From positions 1 through 62,961 of the forward strand of contig JBARSV010000005.1 in assembly GCA_049644865.1 (NCBI GenBank): a DNA stretch of 62,961 nucleotides, written 5' to 3'. Under the pieces are notes generated by a model that searched no databases, was not told the DNA's origin, and saw only the letters and a program-made list of their open reading frames with translations. How positions within the stretch are numbered: the stretch's first letter is position 1; each line of letters starts with the position of its first letter. Below, in pieces: positions 42,887 through 50,315 of the stretch. The stretch is from JAPUDQ01 sp049644865 (GTDB lineage: Bacteria; Patescibacteriota; Saccharimonadia; Saccharimonadales; Saccharimonadaceae). A program made the translations under genes and the position numbers.

Positions 42887-43447
42887 ATGGCAAGCGCACC
42901 GTGGCGACAACGGCTGATTTCGCAGAGTGATCTTATGACATTGCACGATAAGTTGAAGTCCAAAGGCAAATCAATTGTCTTTACGGCTGGAAGTTGGGAC
43001 CTCATCCACGCTGGTCAATGTCGTTACCTTGAGAAAGCCAAGACCTACGGCGATGTGCTGGTGGTAGGCGTGAGTAGTAACGCCGCCATCAAATCCGTGA
43101 AGGGCCCAAACAAACCCATACTCGACGAAAAAATCCGCGCTGAGATGCTGACGTTTCTTCGCTCGGTCGATTTTGTGACGATCTTGCCCGAGCCAAGCTG
43201 CGTCCCATCACTTGGCTTGCTGAGGCCCGATACCTACGTCACCGTGAAGGAAGATTGGACGGCCGACTACAAATCATCGAAAGAATACACCACTGTCACA
43301 TCATATGGTGGCAACGTCATTGTGGTCGATCGCCAGTCGACGAGTATCTCGACAACGCAGATCTTGCAGCGTGCTATCGGCGGGCACCTGAGCGATGTGC
43401 TCAAAGATTTTATGCAGTATCGGAAGGAACCACTCAAAGAGAAGTAG
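42887..43447 (+). CDS. RfaE2/TagD-like nucleotidyltransferase with altered HxGH
   Basis: The 186-residue protein has the cytidylyltransferase fold: FTAGSWDLIHAGQCRYLEKAK and VVGVSSNAAIKSVKGPNKP. The family signature ends in HxGH, but here it reads HAGQ, so the last histidine is missing. The C-terminal STSISTTQIL matches the conserved S/T-rich motif. Family members attach CMP or AMP to phosphorylated sugars or alcohols. The ATG at 42887 is chosen for its GGGAG site over the GTG at 42872. It follows the kinase directly. Confidence 0.75.
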   Translation: MASAPWRQRLISQSDLMTLHDKLKSKGKSIVFTAGSWDLIHAGQCRYLEKAKTYGDVLVVGVSSNAAIKSVKGPNKPILDEKIRAEMLTFLRSVDFVTILPEPSCVPSLGLLRPDTYVTVKEDWTADYKSSKEYTTVTSYGGNVIVVDRQSTSISTTQILQRAIGGHLSDVLKDFMQYRKEPLKEK

Positions 43448-43471
43448 CATGAAGTATGTAGTATGTAGTAT
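43444..43471. repeat. Heptamer repeat tract (GTAGTAT type)
   Basis: Four units in register: GTAGCAT, GAAGTAT, GTAGTAT, GTAGTAT. It begins in the stop codon of the nucleotidyltransferase and lies between it and the HIT gene. Confidence 0.68.
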
Positions 43472-43498
43472 GGGAAAATCGCACGGTGGAGATCGCAT

Positions 43499-44029
43499 AT
43501 GTCCCTAACTCCTCAGCAATTACAGCAAGAGGAGGCATACAAGACCGCTCGCACCTCGGGAGCGTATGATACCATCTGGCAAACGGTCGGGCGCTGTGTC
43601 TTTTGCGACCATGACGTATCACAACAACATCATGAGGTGTATGAGGAAAATGGCGTCTACATGACGGTGCCGGCGTATGCCTATGTCGATGGTCATCTGC
43701 TAGTCATACCGCGTCGACACATTCGCTCGGTCAAGGAACTGACGCCTATGGAATGGGAGACGATGCGCAAGATGTTTTATCTTGCGAAGAAGATGATCCG
43801 AGTAGTCCACGGCGTCAAGGGTATGCAAATCGTCCAAAAAGACGGTATCGATGCCCAGAGTACTGTCGAGCACCTACATTTTCACTGCATCCCGTTTGAC
43901 TCACCTGACCTCAGCACCTGGCACTACCGTGAACTTGACGATACGCCACATGATAATGCCGAGAAATATCGATCGCATACCGACTCATTACGCAAACTAG
44001 CCAAGCGATTTGAGAAAAAATATGTCTAG
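43499..44029 (+). CDS. HIT-family hydrolase
   Basis: The histidine triad motif is EHLHFHCIPF (about residues 122-131). A zinc-like CVFCDHD and HH pair lies in the first half, as in many HIT/GalT-related proteins. HIT enzymes cleave or transfer nucleotidyl groups (for example AMP from adenylated compounds). A GGAG site 7 bases upstream supports the start at 43499. It overlaps the next gene and lies in the folate/dTMP operon, where it may clean up dinucleotides. Confidence 0.85.
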   Translation: MSLTPQQLQQEEAYKTARTSGAYDTIWQTVGRCVFCDHDVSQQHHEVYEENGVYMTVPAYAYVDGHLLVIPRRHIRSVKELTPMEWETMRKMFYLAKKMIRVVHGVKGMQIVQKDGIDAQSTVEHLHFHCIPFDSPDLSTWHYRELDDTPHDNAEKYRSHTDSLRKLAKRFEKKYV

Positions 44030-44441
44030 TCACTCACTGCATAATCTCATAAAACCTCTCAAAAAACTGGCAAAAGCATCACAGGCTAAACTCGGCGGCG
44101 TCGCGTGTTTTATCGTCAAAAACGGCGTGATTGTATCAAGCGGTATCAATTACAACCCAACTGGAGAGCCGATGGAAGACATGATGGACGGCAAGCTCGT
44201 ATCGCGGCCAGAAGTGATCCACGCTGAGGTCGCGGCACTGAGAGCTGCGAGCGAAAATGGGATCAATATAGCCGGATCAACGCTACTCGTGACTATGTCG
44301 CCCTGCATTGCTTGTGCCAAAGAAATCGCATTGACCTCAGTCACTGAGGTCTCTTACCTCTACGAGTGGTGGGACAAAGCCGCTCTCGATATCTTGACGC
44401 ACGCAGGCATCACGACCCACAAACTCAAGGAGGAGCCATGA
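44022..44441 (+). CDS. dCMP/cytidine deaminase-family protein
   Basis: The 139-residue zinc deaminase has the motifs HAEVAALRAA and SPCIACAKEI, which hold the zinc and the catalytic glutamate. Deoxycytidylate deaminases turn dCMP to dUMP, the substrate of thymidylate synthase, and thyA follows with a 4-base overlap (ATGA). This makes a dCMP deaminase role likely. The ATG at 44022 overlaps the HIT stop; a TTG four codons earlier is an alternative. Confidence 0.82.
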   Translation: MSSHSLHNLIKPLKKLAKASQAKLGGVACFIVKNGVIVSSGINYNPTGEPMEDMMDGKLVSRPEVIHAEVAALRAASENGINIAGSTLLVTMSPCIACAKEIALTSVTEVSYLYEWWDKAALDILTHAGITTHKLKEEP

Positions 44442-45253
44442 AACGACACCCTGAATACCAATATCTCGACCTCATGCAGTCTATCATCAACGAAGGCAAG
44501 ACGAAGAAGACACGTGGCATCCACGATATCACGAGCGTGTTCGGCACGCAGATCCGCTTTGATATGCGCGCTGGTTTCCCGCTGCTGACCACCAAGAAAA
44601 TGCCATTCAAAATACTGCTCCACGAGCTGCTATGGTTTATATCGGGCAGTTCTGAGGTTGGCTATCTACACGATCACAAGATCCATTATTGGGACGGATT
44701 TTTGCATGAGGGCCGTAGCGATCTCGGCCGTGTGTACGGCGTGCAGTGGCGGCATTGGCAGCGGCCAGACGGGACGAAATTTGATCAACTGGCCTGGGCG
44801 ATTGAGCAAATCAAGACGAATCCCGACAGCAAAGCTATCATTGTCACCGCCTGGAATGCGGGCGAGCTCGATGAGATGCGCCTGCCGCCCTGCCACACGA
44901 TGTTTCAGTTCGATGTAACCAAGGGAAAATTGCGCTTGCATCTCTACCAGCGCAGCTGGGACGTATTCCTCGGGGCACCGTTTAACATCGCGCAGTACGC
45001 CATGCTGCTGCACATGGTTGCCTACCTGACTGATCTCGAGCCGCGCGAACTCATCATCTCGGCTGGGTCGGCTCATCTCTACAAAAACCACATCGACGTC
45101 GCCCGCGAACAAATCGCCCGCACACCCTACGCATTTCCCCGCCTGAAAATTACTGGCGACGTCGCAAGTATCGACGACTTCCGCGAAGAAAACTTCACAC
45201 TCGAAAACTACCAATCCCACCCACGAATCAAGACTGATCTTGTGATAGTCTAA
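44438..45253 (+). CDS. thyA: Thymidylate synthase
   Basis: ThyA methylates dUMP to dTMP using methylene-tetrahydrofolate. The catalytic cysteine lies in LPPCHTMFQF (about residue 152). RVYGVQWRHWQ, the nucleotide-binding YQRSWDVFLGAPFNIAQYA and the C-terminal HPRIKTDLVIV are conserved. At 271 residues it is full length. The ATG at 44438 follows AAGGAGG and overlaps the deaminase stop. With folA and the deaminase it forms a complete dCMP-to-dTMP unit. Confidence 0.97.
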   Translation: MKRHPEYQYLDLMQSIINEGKTKKTRGIHDITSVFGTQIRFDMRAGFPLLTTKKMPFKILLHELLWFISGSSEVGYLHDHKIHYWDGFLHEGRSDLGRVYGVQWRHWQRPDGTKFDQLAWAIEQIKTNPDSKAIIVTAWNAGELDEMRLPPCHTMFQFDVTKGKLRLHLYQRSWDVFLGAPFNIAQYAMLLHMVAYLTDLEPRELIISAGSAHLYKNHIDVAREQIARTPYAFPRLKITGDVASIDDFREENFTLENYQSHPRIKTDLVIV

Positions 45254-45255
45254 AA

Positions 45256-45996
45256 TTAGACTTCTGGTTGAAAATTATTTCGACTCCAATTCCATAATAT
45301 TGGGTGCATTGTTGTAGGAGATATACCTGAGCCTAATAGGGCTTTTTTCCAAGCTAATTCTACTTGGGCAGATGTTGCCTGCGGCGGTACCATTTCTAGC
45401 CTGATGCTGCTTTGGATTACATGCGTGTCGGGTATTATGGATATGCTATTGGCATTATTCAGATGTAGATCAGTATATTGCTGAAGTATATAAGGCCAAT
45501 AGTTTGATAATTTTGGTCCGCTCAGATAAGGGAAACGTTTTTTGTATCTCTCGTGTAGGTTGTGAAGCAGTATTGTGGCGTCGTTTTCTGCTTCAAGTAT
45601 GATTTCACGGGGGTCATCGTGATAATAACTATGGAGAGTAGTTGCAATCGTTGTCCATATCAAAATGTGTTTGTTCGGTTGTAGTGCGAGACGATGTTTC
45701 AATAAGTCTGCCCTTATCTTGTCTAAGTTCGTGATTGCAAGTTTCTCGGGAAAAAATACGTATCTCGTGTCCAAGTCATTCCATGTTTTGAGAGCGCTTG
45801 ACCACATCGCTGGCGAACTTCGTTGGAAGTTGATAGTAACCGGAAGTGTAAAGTATAAATAATTTTCGCGCCCAGACTTAGGGAGACCAGGATTTACTTC
45901 ATGAAGATGAAGCCTTGGGATTAGGCCATCATCAAAATACTTCTTTAACTTCAGTATTCTTTGTAATAGCTCATTATTCTGGCTCACGGATATCAT
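45256..45996 (-). CDS. Hypothetical protein
   Basis: I do not recognise this 246-residue protein. It is soluble and mixed alpha/beta. The C-terminal half (GPKLSNYWPYILQQYTDL, IPDTHVIQSSIRLEM) faintly recalls helix-hairpin-helix DNA glycosylases but lacks clear catalytic motifs. Its stop is 2 bases from the convergent thyA stop, within a small palindrome. On the minus strand TATAAT (45995-46000) lies exactly 7 bases before an in-frame GTG at 45987, so the true start may be there. It overlaps the upstream glycosyltransferase. Confidence 0.55.
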   Translation of the reverse strand: MISVSQNNELLQRILKLKKYFDDGLIPRLHLHEVNPGLPKSGRENYLYFTLPVTINFQRSSPAMWSSALKTWNDLDTRYVFFPEKLAITNLDKIRADLLKHRLALQPNKHILIWTTIATTLHSYYHDDPREIILEAENDATILLHNLHERYKKRFPYLSGPKLSNYWPYILQQYTDLHLNNANSISIIPDTHVIQSSIRLEMVPPQATSAQVELAWKKALLGSGISPTTMHPILWNWSRNNFQPEV

Positions 45997-47155
45997 TATA
46001 TGTTATAGAACTGTATATTACTGCATAGGATGAGTACATATTTTTCTGCGAAAAACCATTAGCTGCAATAATACAAAGCTTATTGTTAATATTATTTATA
46101 TCATTAAGCTTCTTGGCTAACTGTTTAACGATCGTTGATTCATCATATATAGATCCTTTTTGTATGATGAACCCAGTTTTTCCATCTTCGATAACCTCCG
46201 ACAGCGCGCCAGAGTCGAGGGCGATGACGGGTGTGCCGCAGGCGAAGGCTTCGATCGTTACCATGCCAAAGGGCTCGTCGAAGAGTGACGGTACAAGCAG
46301 GGCGCGAGCATTGCCGAGGAAGTCACGTTTAGCCTCGGGCGTGTCGATGAAACCGACGTATTCGATGCGATCGTCAAGTTCGGGTGCGATACGGGTTTGC
46401 CAATAGCTATCTTTTGACGATTCGGCGTAGTGTTTGCCGGCAATTTTGAGTGTGAGGGGCGTTACCGCCGTCTCGTTATATGCGCGCACGGCGGCAATGG
46501 CGAGGTGGACGCCTTTGGGCTCGATAATGCGACCCAAATACGCCACATAATCGCGGGATGGACTTTTTACAGGGGTGAGTTTCGGCTCATTGAGTCCGTG
46601 GTAGACATTGCCCACCCAATTGGTGTCGGGTGGCATACTCTGGCGTTGGGCATAACTAATCGAAATCCAATTGAGATGTTTGTAGCGCGGCATGATCGAT
46701 TTATAGCGCACCAGAAAGTTAAACGGGTCATGATGTGTGAAGACGACTGGCTTGCGACAAAGCTCAGCAAAGACATAGCCGATCTCTTCTTCGTTGGTAT
46801 ACATGTGGATGATGTCGAACTCGTCATTGTTCGCCATGGCATACGCCCGGGCAATCAGCTCGGCTTGGACTTGGCGAGCAAGCGTCACAAATGTCATCGG
46901 ATGCTTGCGTAGCAGGTCGACGTAGCTATCGCCGCGGCGGGCCAGCTCGGCTTCAAACAGCGATAGATCGGCTGTGATAGTCTTGCATCGCACACGTACC
47001 GGGCCGGGTGAAAATAGCGTCACATCGTGACCCAAGTCTGAGAGGCCATTGACGAGATCGATGGCCAGATGCCCCGGTGAAAAAATGACATGCGGCAATA
47101 TAGCCTCATGCATGAAAATATGGGGTACGACCACCCCAATTTTCAATGCTTTCAT
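45974..47155 (-). CDS. GT4-family glycosyltransferase
   Basis: The GT-B fold is plain: an N-terminal acceptor half (PHIFMHEAILPHVIFSPGHL), a linker, and a C-terminal nucleotide-sugar half. The donor-binding motif FDEPFGMVTIEAFACGTPVIA is GT4-like with the EX7E glutamates. Members transfer hexose to lipids, glycans or small molecules; the substrate is unknown. The Met at 47155, just after the stop of the small acidic gene, is chosen over the one 9 codons earlier. It is co-directional with, and overlaps, the hypothetical gene downstream. Confidence 0.87.
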   Translation of the reverse strand: MKALKIGVVVPHIFMHEAILPHVIFSPGHLAIDLVNGLSDLGHDVTLFSPGPVRVRCKTITADLSLFEAELARRGDSYVDLLRKHPMTFVTLARQVQAELIARAYAMANNDEFDIIHMYTNEEEIGYVFAELCRKPVVFTHHDPFNFLVRYKSIMPRYKHLNWISISYAQRQSMPPDTNWVGNVYHGLNEPKLTPVKSPSRDYVAYLGRIIEPKGVHLAIAAVRAYNETAVTPLTLKIAGKHYAESSKDSYWQTRIAPELDDRIEYVGFIDTPEAKRDFLGNARALLVPSLFDEPFGMVTIEAFACGTPVIALDSGALSEVIEDGKTGFIIQKGSIYDESTIVKQLAKKLNDINNINNKLCIIAANGFSQKNMYSSYAVIYSSITYNDIREPE

Positions 47156-47159
47156 GGTG

Positions 47160-47273
47160 CTACTCTTCGGATTTTTCGTCATCGTCGAGGAAGCTCAGGT
47201 CAACTTCTTGATCGCCGGCATCACCGTCATCATAATACCCATCAGCTTCTGGCATCGTCTCGTCTGGTTGCAT
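47160..47273 (-). CDS. Small acidic protein
   Basis: A 37-residue frame begins MQPDETMPEADGYYDDG and ends DLSFLDDDEKSEE. About half the residues are Asp or Glu. The ATG at 47273 is preceded by AAGGAG at 7 bases. Its end runs up to the glycosyltransferase start, so the two are probably co-translated. It has no family I recognise. The good ribosome site and operon placement support a real gene. Confidence 0.5.
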   Translation of the reverse strand: MQPDETMPEADGYYDDGDAGDQEVDLSFLDDDEKSEE

Positions 47274-47379
47274 ACTAATACTCCTTATATTACCTTCCAT
47301 ACTATCAAAAACATTCGTCGTTGACGAATTGTATACTATTTGATGCGATCGATTCAAACAGTATATAAATTCTAGGTCA

Positions 47380-47408
47380 CATAAAAAACCACAATACCCC
47401 TATGGGTA
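47380..47408 (-). terminator. Terminator of rplA
   Basis: On the minus strand TACCC-ATAG-GGGTA (47395-47408) is followed by TTGTGGTTTTTT. The stem is short, so confidence is moderate. Confidence 0.6.
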
Positions 47409-47431
47409 GCGCTATAGATAGTTTAATTCGG

Positions 47432-48439
47432 CTATGCGACGCTGCTTGGGTCGACTTTGATACCAGGGCCCATGGTCGTCGTGACGTGGACCGACTCGAT
47501 ATAGATGCCTTTGATACTGCTCGGCTTGACGCTCTGAAGGCTGGCGAAAAATGCCGTGGCATTGTCAGCCAGTTTGGCGTCGCCGAAGCTAACTTTGCCG
47601 ACGCTCAAGTGGACGATTGATTGTTTATCGACACGGTATTCGACCTTGCCGCCTTTGGCTTCTTTGACAGCTTTCGCGACGTTGGTACTGACGGTACCGC
47701 TCTTTGGGTTTGGCATCATGCCACGCGGGCCAAGCAGACGGGCGTATTTACCGAGCTTCGGCATCAGCTGTGGGGTGGCGATCAGGATGTCGAAATCAAG
47801 CTTTTCTTTGTCGAGAAGTGCCATGACGGCGTCTTCACCGGCGATATCAGCACCGGCTTTCTTAGCGGCTTCGGCCTCATCAGCCGGTACAAAAGCCGCA
47901 ACACGAATTGTCTTGCCGGTTCCGTGTGGCAGACTGACGGTTGCGCGGATGTTTTGGTCGGCTTGGCGTGGGTCGACACCGAGGACGACATGAGCTTCGA
48001 CACTGGCGTCAAATGAAGCAGGATTGGTCTCGACGGCAAGTTTGAGCGCATCTGCGAGGTTGTAGCTCTTGCCTTGCTCGATCTTGGCGTAAACAGCGCG
48101 GTATTTTTTGCCTTTACGCTCATGGTGAGGTCGGATTTTCGGCGCAGGACCGCGTTTGGTATGGGCGACCACTTCGTCTGATTGTGGAGTGGTGTCGTGA
48201 GAAACCTTGCGAGCTTCCTTATCGGCGTGTTCCTCGGCTTCGTGTAAAGCTTTTTCACTTCGTTTGCCGGCTTTAGCGACCAATGCTTTACCAGCGTTCT
48301 TTTCTTCGTCAGACAGCTCGGTGACAGGTGTCTCGCCGGCAGCTTTAATGGCCGATTCTATCTCGGCAATGGTGTTCTGAGGAGTAACGCTCAGTTTTAG
48401 TTTCTTAGCTTCCTCAAGTAATTCGGCTTTTTTAGCCAT
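47432..48439 (-). CDS. rplA: 50S ribosomal protein L1 with N-terminal extension
   Basis: The C-terminal 225 residues are L1, starting near GKKYRAVYAKIEQGKSYNL (about residue 110) and including LLGPRGMMPNPKSGTV. L1 binds 23S rRNA at the L1 stalk and often represses its own mRNA. The first 110 residues are extra: a helical segment (KKAELLEEAKKLKL...TIAEIESAIKAAG, 3-34) that resembles a SAP/HeH nucleic-acid-binding motif, then a charged linker. Typical L1 is about 230 residues. The ATG at 48439 follows AAGGA. It is cut off from rplK by the inserted cdsA-like gene. Confidence 0.93.
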   Translation of the reverse strand: MAKKAELLEEAKKLKLSVTPQNTIAEIESAIKAAGETPVTELSDEEKNAGKALVAKAGKRSEKALHEAEEHADKEARKVSHDTTPQSDEVVAHTKRGPAPKIRPHHERKGKKYRAVYAKIEQGKSYNLADALKLAVETNPASFDASVEAHVVLGVDPRQADQNIRATVSLPHGTGKTIRVAAFVPADEAEAAKKAGADIAGEDAVMALLDKEKLDFDILIATPQLMPKLGKYARLLGPRGMMPNPKSGTVSTNVAKAVKEAKGGKVEYRVDKQSIVHLSVGKVSFGDAKLADNATAFFASLQSVKPSSIKGIYIESVHVTTTMGPGIKVDPSSVA

Positions 48440-48624
48440 GGAGTATCCTTTCGTGGTGCTAACGCGTATAGGATGATACGCTCCCACAAATTATGTTGTA
48501 TTGATTGCAATTATATCATGTTACATATGAAAAGTATATTGCTATTGGTTGGTTGGTGGGCCAGAACCTGATAAGCTATGCATGGACCTATACCTTCAAA
48601 ATTCTAGGATTGAGGTGGACTCAG

Positions 48625-49395
48625 GTGAACGTCGCTAAGAAGGATCCCTCGAGGCGCGAGAAGCTAACCTCAGCAGCTCTACTCGTCATCCTCGTCGCGA
48701 CAAGCCCATGGCGGCAAGACGTGTGGATCGTTGTTCTGACGCTCGTGGCAGCCTACGCAGTTGGTGAGCTGATGAGCCACAGCGACAAGGCGGAGGGCAA
48801 GCCTGGCACTCAGGCGATGATGTGGGGCTTCGGAGCCTACATCGTCATTGGTATGGGCTATGCCATTGCCCTGCGCACGTCTTCGCACTGGCTGGCGATC
48901 ATTGGGCTCACCGTCGCCGCATCAACCCTTACCGATGTTGGCGGGTGGTTCTTCGGCCAGGCATTCGGAGAAAAGGGCACGTTCTTTGCTACTGTATCAC
49001 CGAACAAGTCGCTTGCTGGCTTCATCGGTGGATGCTTGAGCGGGACAGTCGCAGGTGTTTTCGTCGTCTGGTGGGTATGGGTGACCAAGACGCCGCTCGA
49101 CTACGAGAGATGCCTGTTCCTAGCTATGACGATACCGATCGTCTCAGTCGCCGGTGATCTGTTCGCCAGCAAGATCAAGCGCCTGCTCGGGATCAAGGAC
49201 TTCGGTGATTTGATCCCTGGCCACGGCGGCATGTCTGATCGCCTAGACTCACTGGCGCTCGCCGCAGTCTGGACAGGAACTGTCCTGGCGGTGCCGCACT
49301 TGCTGTGGCACATGCTCATTGCCGTACTCATCGCGGCGTTCCTGGTCAAGGAGCGCAACCAAGAGCGGCAACCACAGTCGTCGATTCCAGCCTAA
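48625..49395 (+). CDS. Phosphatidate cytidylyltransferase (CdsA-like)
   Basis: CdsA makes CDP-diacylglycerol from phosphatidate and CTP, the entry to phospholipid head groups. The PROSITE-type signature is complete: SKIKRLLGIKDFGDLIPGHGG followed by MSDRLD (about residues 187-213). Six to eight membrane helices are seen. The GTG at 48625 is chosen for the GAGGTGG site upstream; an in-frame ATG at 48505 is the alternative. Codon use is G+C-rich. The gene lies antiparallel between rplK and rplA, which are usually adjacent, so it is probably an insertion. Confidence 0.87.
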   Translation: MNVAKKDPSRREKLTSAALLVILVATSPWRQDVWIVVLTLVAAYAVGELMSHSDKAEGKPGTQAMMWGFGAYIVIGMGYAIALRTSSHWLAIIGLTVAASTLTDVGGWFFGQAFGEKGTFFATVSPNKSLAGFIGGCLSGTVAGVFVVWWVWVTKTPLDYERCLFLAMTIPIVSVAGDLFASKIKRLLGIKDFGDLIPGHGGMSDRLDSLALAAVWTGTVLAVPHLLWHMLIAVLIAAFLVKERNQERQPQSSIPA

Positions 49396-49419
49396 GAAGA
49401 AGGGAGTTGTAGAGGGTCC

Positions 49420-49442
49420 CCCGGACGTCCCGTGCGTCCGGG
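49420..49442 (+). terminator. Hairpin after the cdsA-like gene
   Basis: CCCGGACG and CGTCCGGG form a perfect 8-bp stem around 7 bases. It lies 24 bases after the stop and has no T run. Confidence 0.6.
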
Positions 49443-49460
49443 TCAACCCGTATTATCAAA

Positions 49461-49482
49461 AGACGCCCACATGTGGGCGTCT
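49461..49482. terminator. Bidirectional terminator of rplK
   Basis: AGACGCCCAC-AT-GTGGGCGTCT is a perfect 10-bp stem with T runs on both strands (TTTTGATAA on the minus strand). Confidence 0.85.
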
Positions 49483-49507
49483 TTAGTTTATGGCTGGGTC
49501 TCGAAGT

Positions 49508-49933
49508 CTATTTCTCGACAGTCACGCCCATACTACGAGCCGAACCAGCCACGATCTTGACGGCAGCATCGAGGTCGTTGGCGTTGAGTTGACCCATCTT
49601 GACTTCGGCGATTTCCTCGAGTTGCTTGCGGGTAATCTTACCGACTTTGTCGCTGTGAGGCTTACCCGAACCGGCCTTGATGCCGATTTTTTCTTTGATG
49701 AGCTCATCGACTGGCTGGCCGAGGCATTTCCACGTGAATGTACGATCTTCAAAGACTTGTAAGTGAACGATCACGTCTTTGCCGTTATATTCTTTGGTGG
49801 CGTCGTTGAATGGATTGATAAAATCCATCATGTTGAGGCCCCATTGACCTAAAGTTGAACCGACTGGAGGGCCTGCCGTTGCGCGGCCACCAGGCACGCG
49901 AAATTTGAGATTACCTATGATTTTTTTAGCCAC
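49508..49933 (-). CDS. rplK: 50S ribosomal protein L11
   Basis: L11 binds the GTPase-centre RNA of 23S rRNA. The 141-residue protein has the expected AGPPVGSTLGQWGLN motif and the C-terminal domain ending GSARSMGVTVE. The start codon is GTG, with CGGAG about 10 bases upstream. A promoter inside the gap (50025-50053) and a heptamer tract precede it. Normally rplA follows; here a G+C-rich cdsA-like gene intervenes. Confidence 0.96.
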   Translation of the reverse strand: MAKKIIGNLKFRVPGGRATAGPPVGSTLGQWGLNMMDFINPFNDATKEYNGKDVIVHLQVFEDRTFTWKCLGQPVDELIKEKIGIKAGSGKPHSDKVGKITRKQLEEIAEVKMGQLNANDLDAAVKIVAGSARSMGVTVEK

Positions 49934-49949
49934 TGTAAAATTCTCCGAA

Positions 49950-49984
49950 TTTTAAGAATTTAGATTATAGATTATGGATTATAG
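49950..49984. repeat. Heptamer repeat tract (ATTATAG type)
   Basis: Units in register: TTTTAAG, AATTTAG, ATTATAG, ATTATGG, ATTATAG. It lies in the rplK leader, 16 bases before the start codon. Confidence 0.78.
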
Positions 49985-50024
49985 AAGCGTTCCCACAATC
50001 AACAATAATTTGTAACAGTAGTGC

Positions 50025-50053
50025 ATTATAGCAGATTTATGCTTGGTAGCCAA
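50025..50053 (-). promoter_or_regulatory. Internal promoter of rplK
   Basis: On the minus strand TTGGCT (50048-50053) and TATAAT (50025-50030) are 17 bases apart. The -35 box lies in a small hairpin GCTTGG-tag-CCAAGC. Confidence 0.72.
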
Positions 50054-50246
50054 GCTTGAGCGAATTATCGGCTACTTGATTGGCACCTATGCCTTCAATA
50101 GCAGTCATTACCTCATCAAAACGATCGTTTAAACGGTTTTCTGACTGATGAATAGCCTCAAAAACAGTTTGCTGGGTTTCTTCCCTGGATTTATCAAAAC
50201 GCTGGACAAGATATGCTATGAGCTTTGTGAACGCTGTGTCAGTCAT
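50037..50246 (-). CDS. Small helical hypothetical protein
   Basis: A 69-residue frame lies between nusG and rplK, where no gene is usually found. It is amphipathic and helical (KLIAYLVQRFDKSREETQQ, NRLNDRFDEVMTAI), like a short coiled coil. No clear ribosome site precedes the ATG. Its 3' end contains the rplK promoter. It may be a real small protein or chance; composition favours coding. Confidence 0.45.
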   Translation of the reverse strand: MTDTAFTKLIAYLVQRFDKSREETQQTVFEAIHQSENRLNDRFDEVMTAIEGIGANQVADNSLKLGYQA

Positions 50247-50274
50247 ATCAGCTTCATTCTCCCACTGCGATTAT

Positions 50275-50309
50275 TCTAAAATCCAAAATCTATAATCCAA
50301 AATCTACTA
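50275..50309. repeat. Heptamer repeat tract (TCCAAAA type)
   Basis: Five units in register: TCTAAAA, TCCAAAA, TCTATAA, TCCAAAA, TCTACTA. It lies just after the nusG stop. Confidence 0.8.
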
Positions 50310-50315
50310 GGGATT

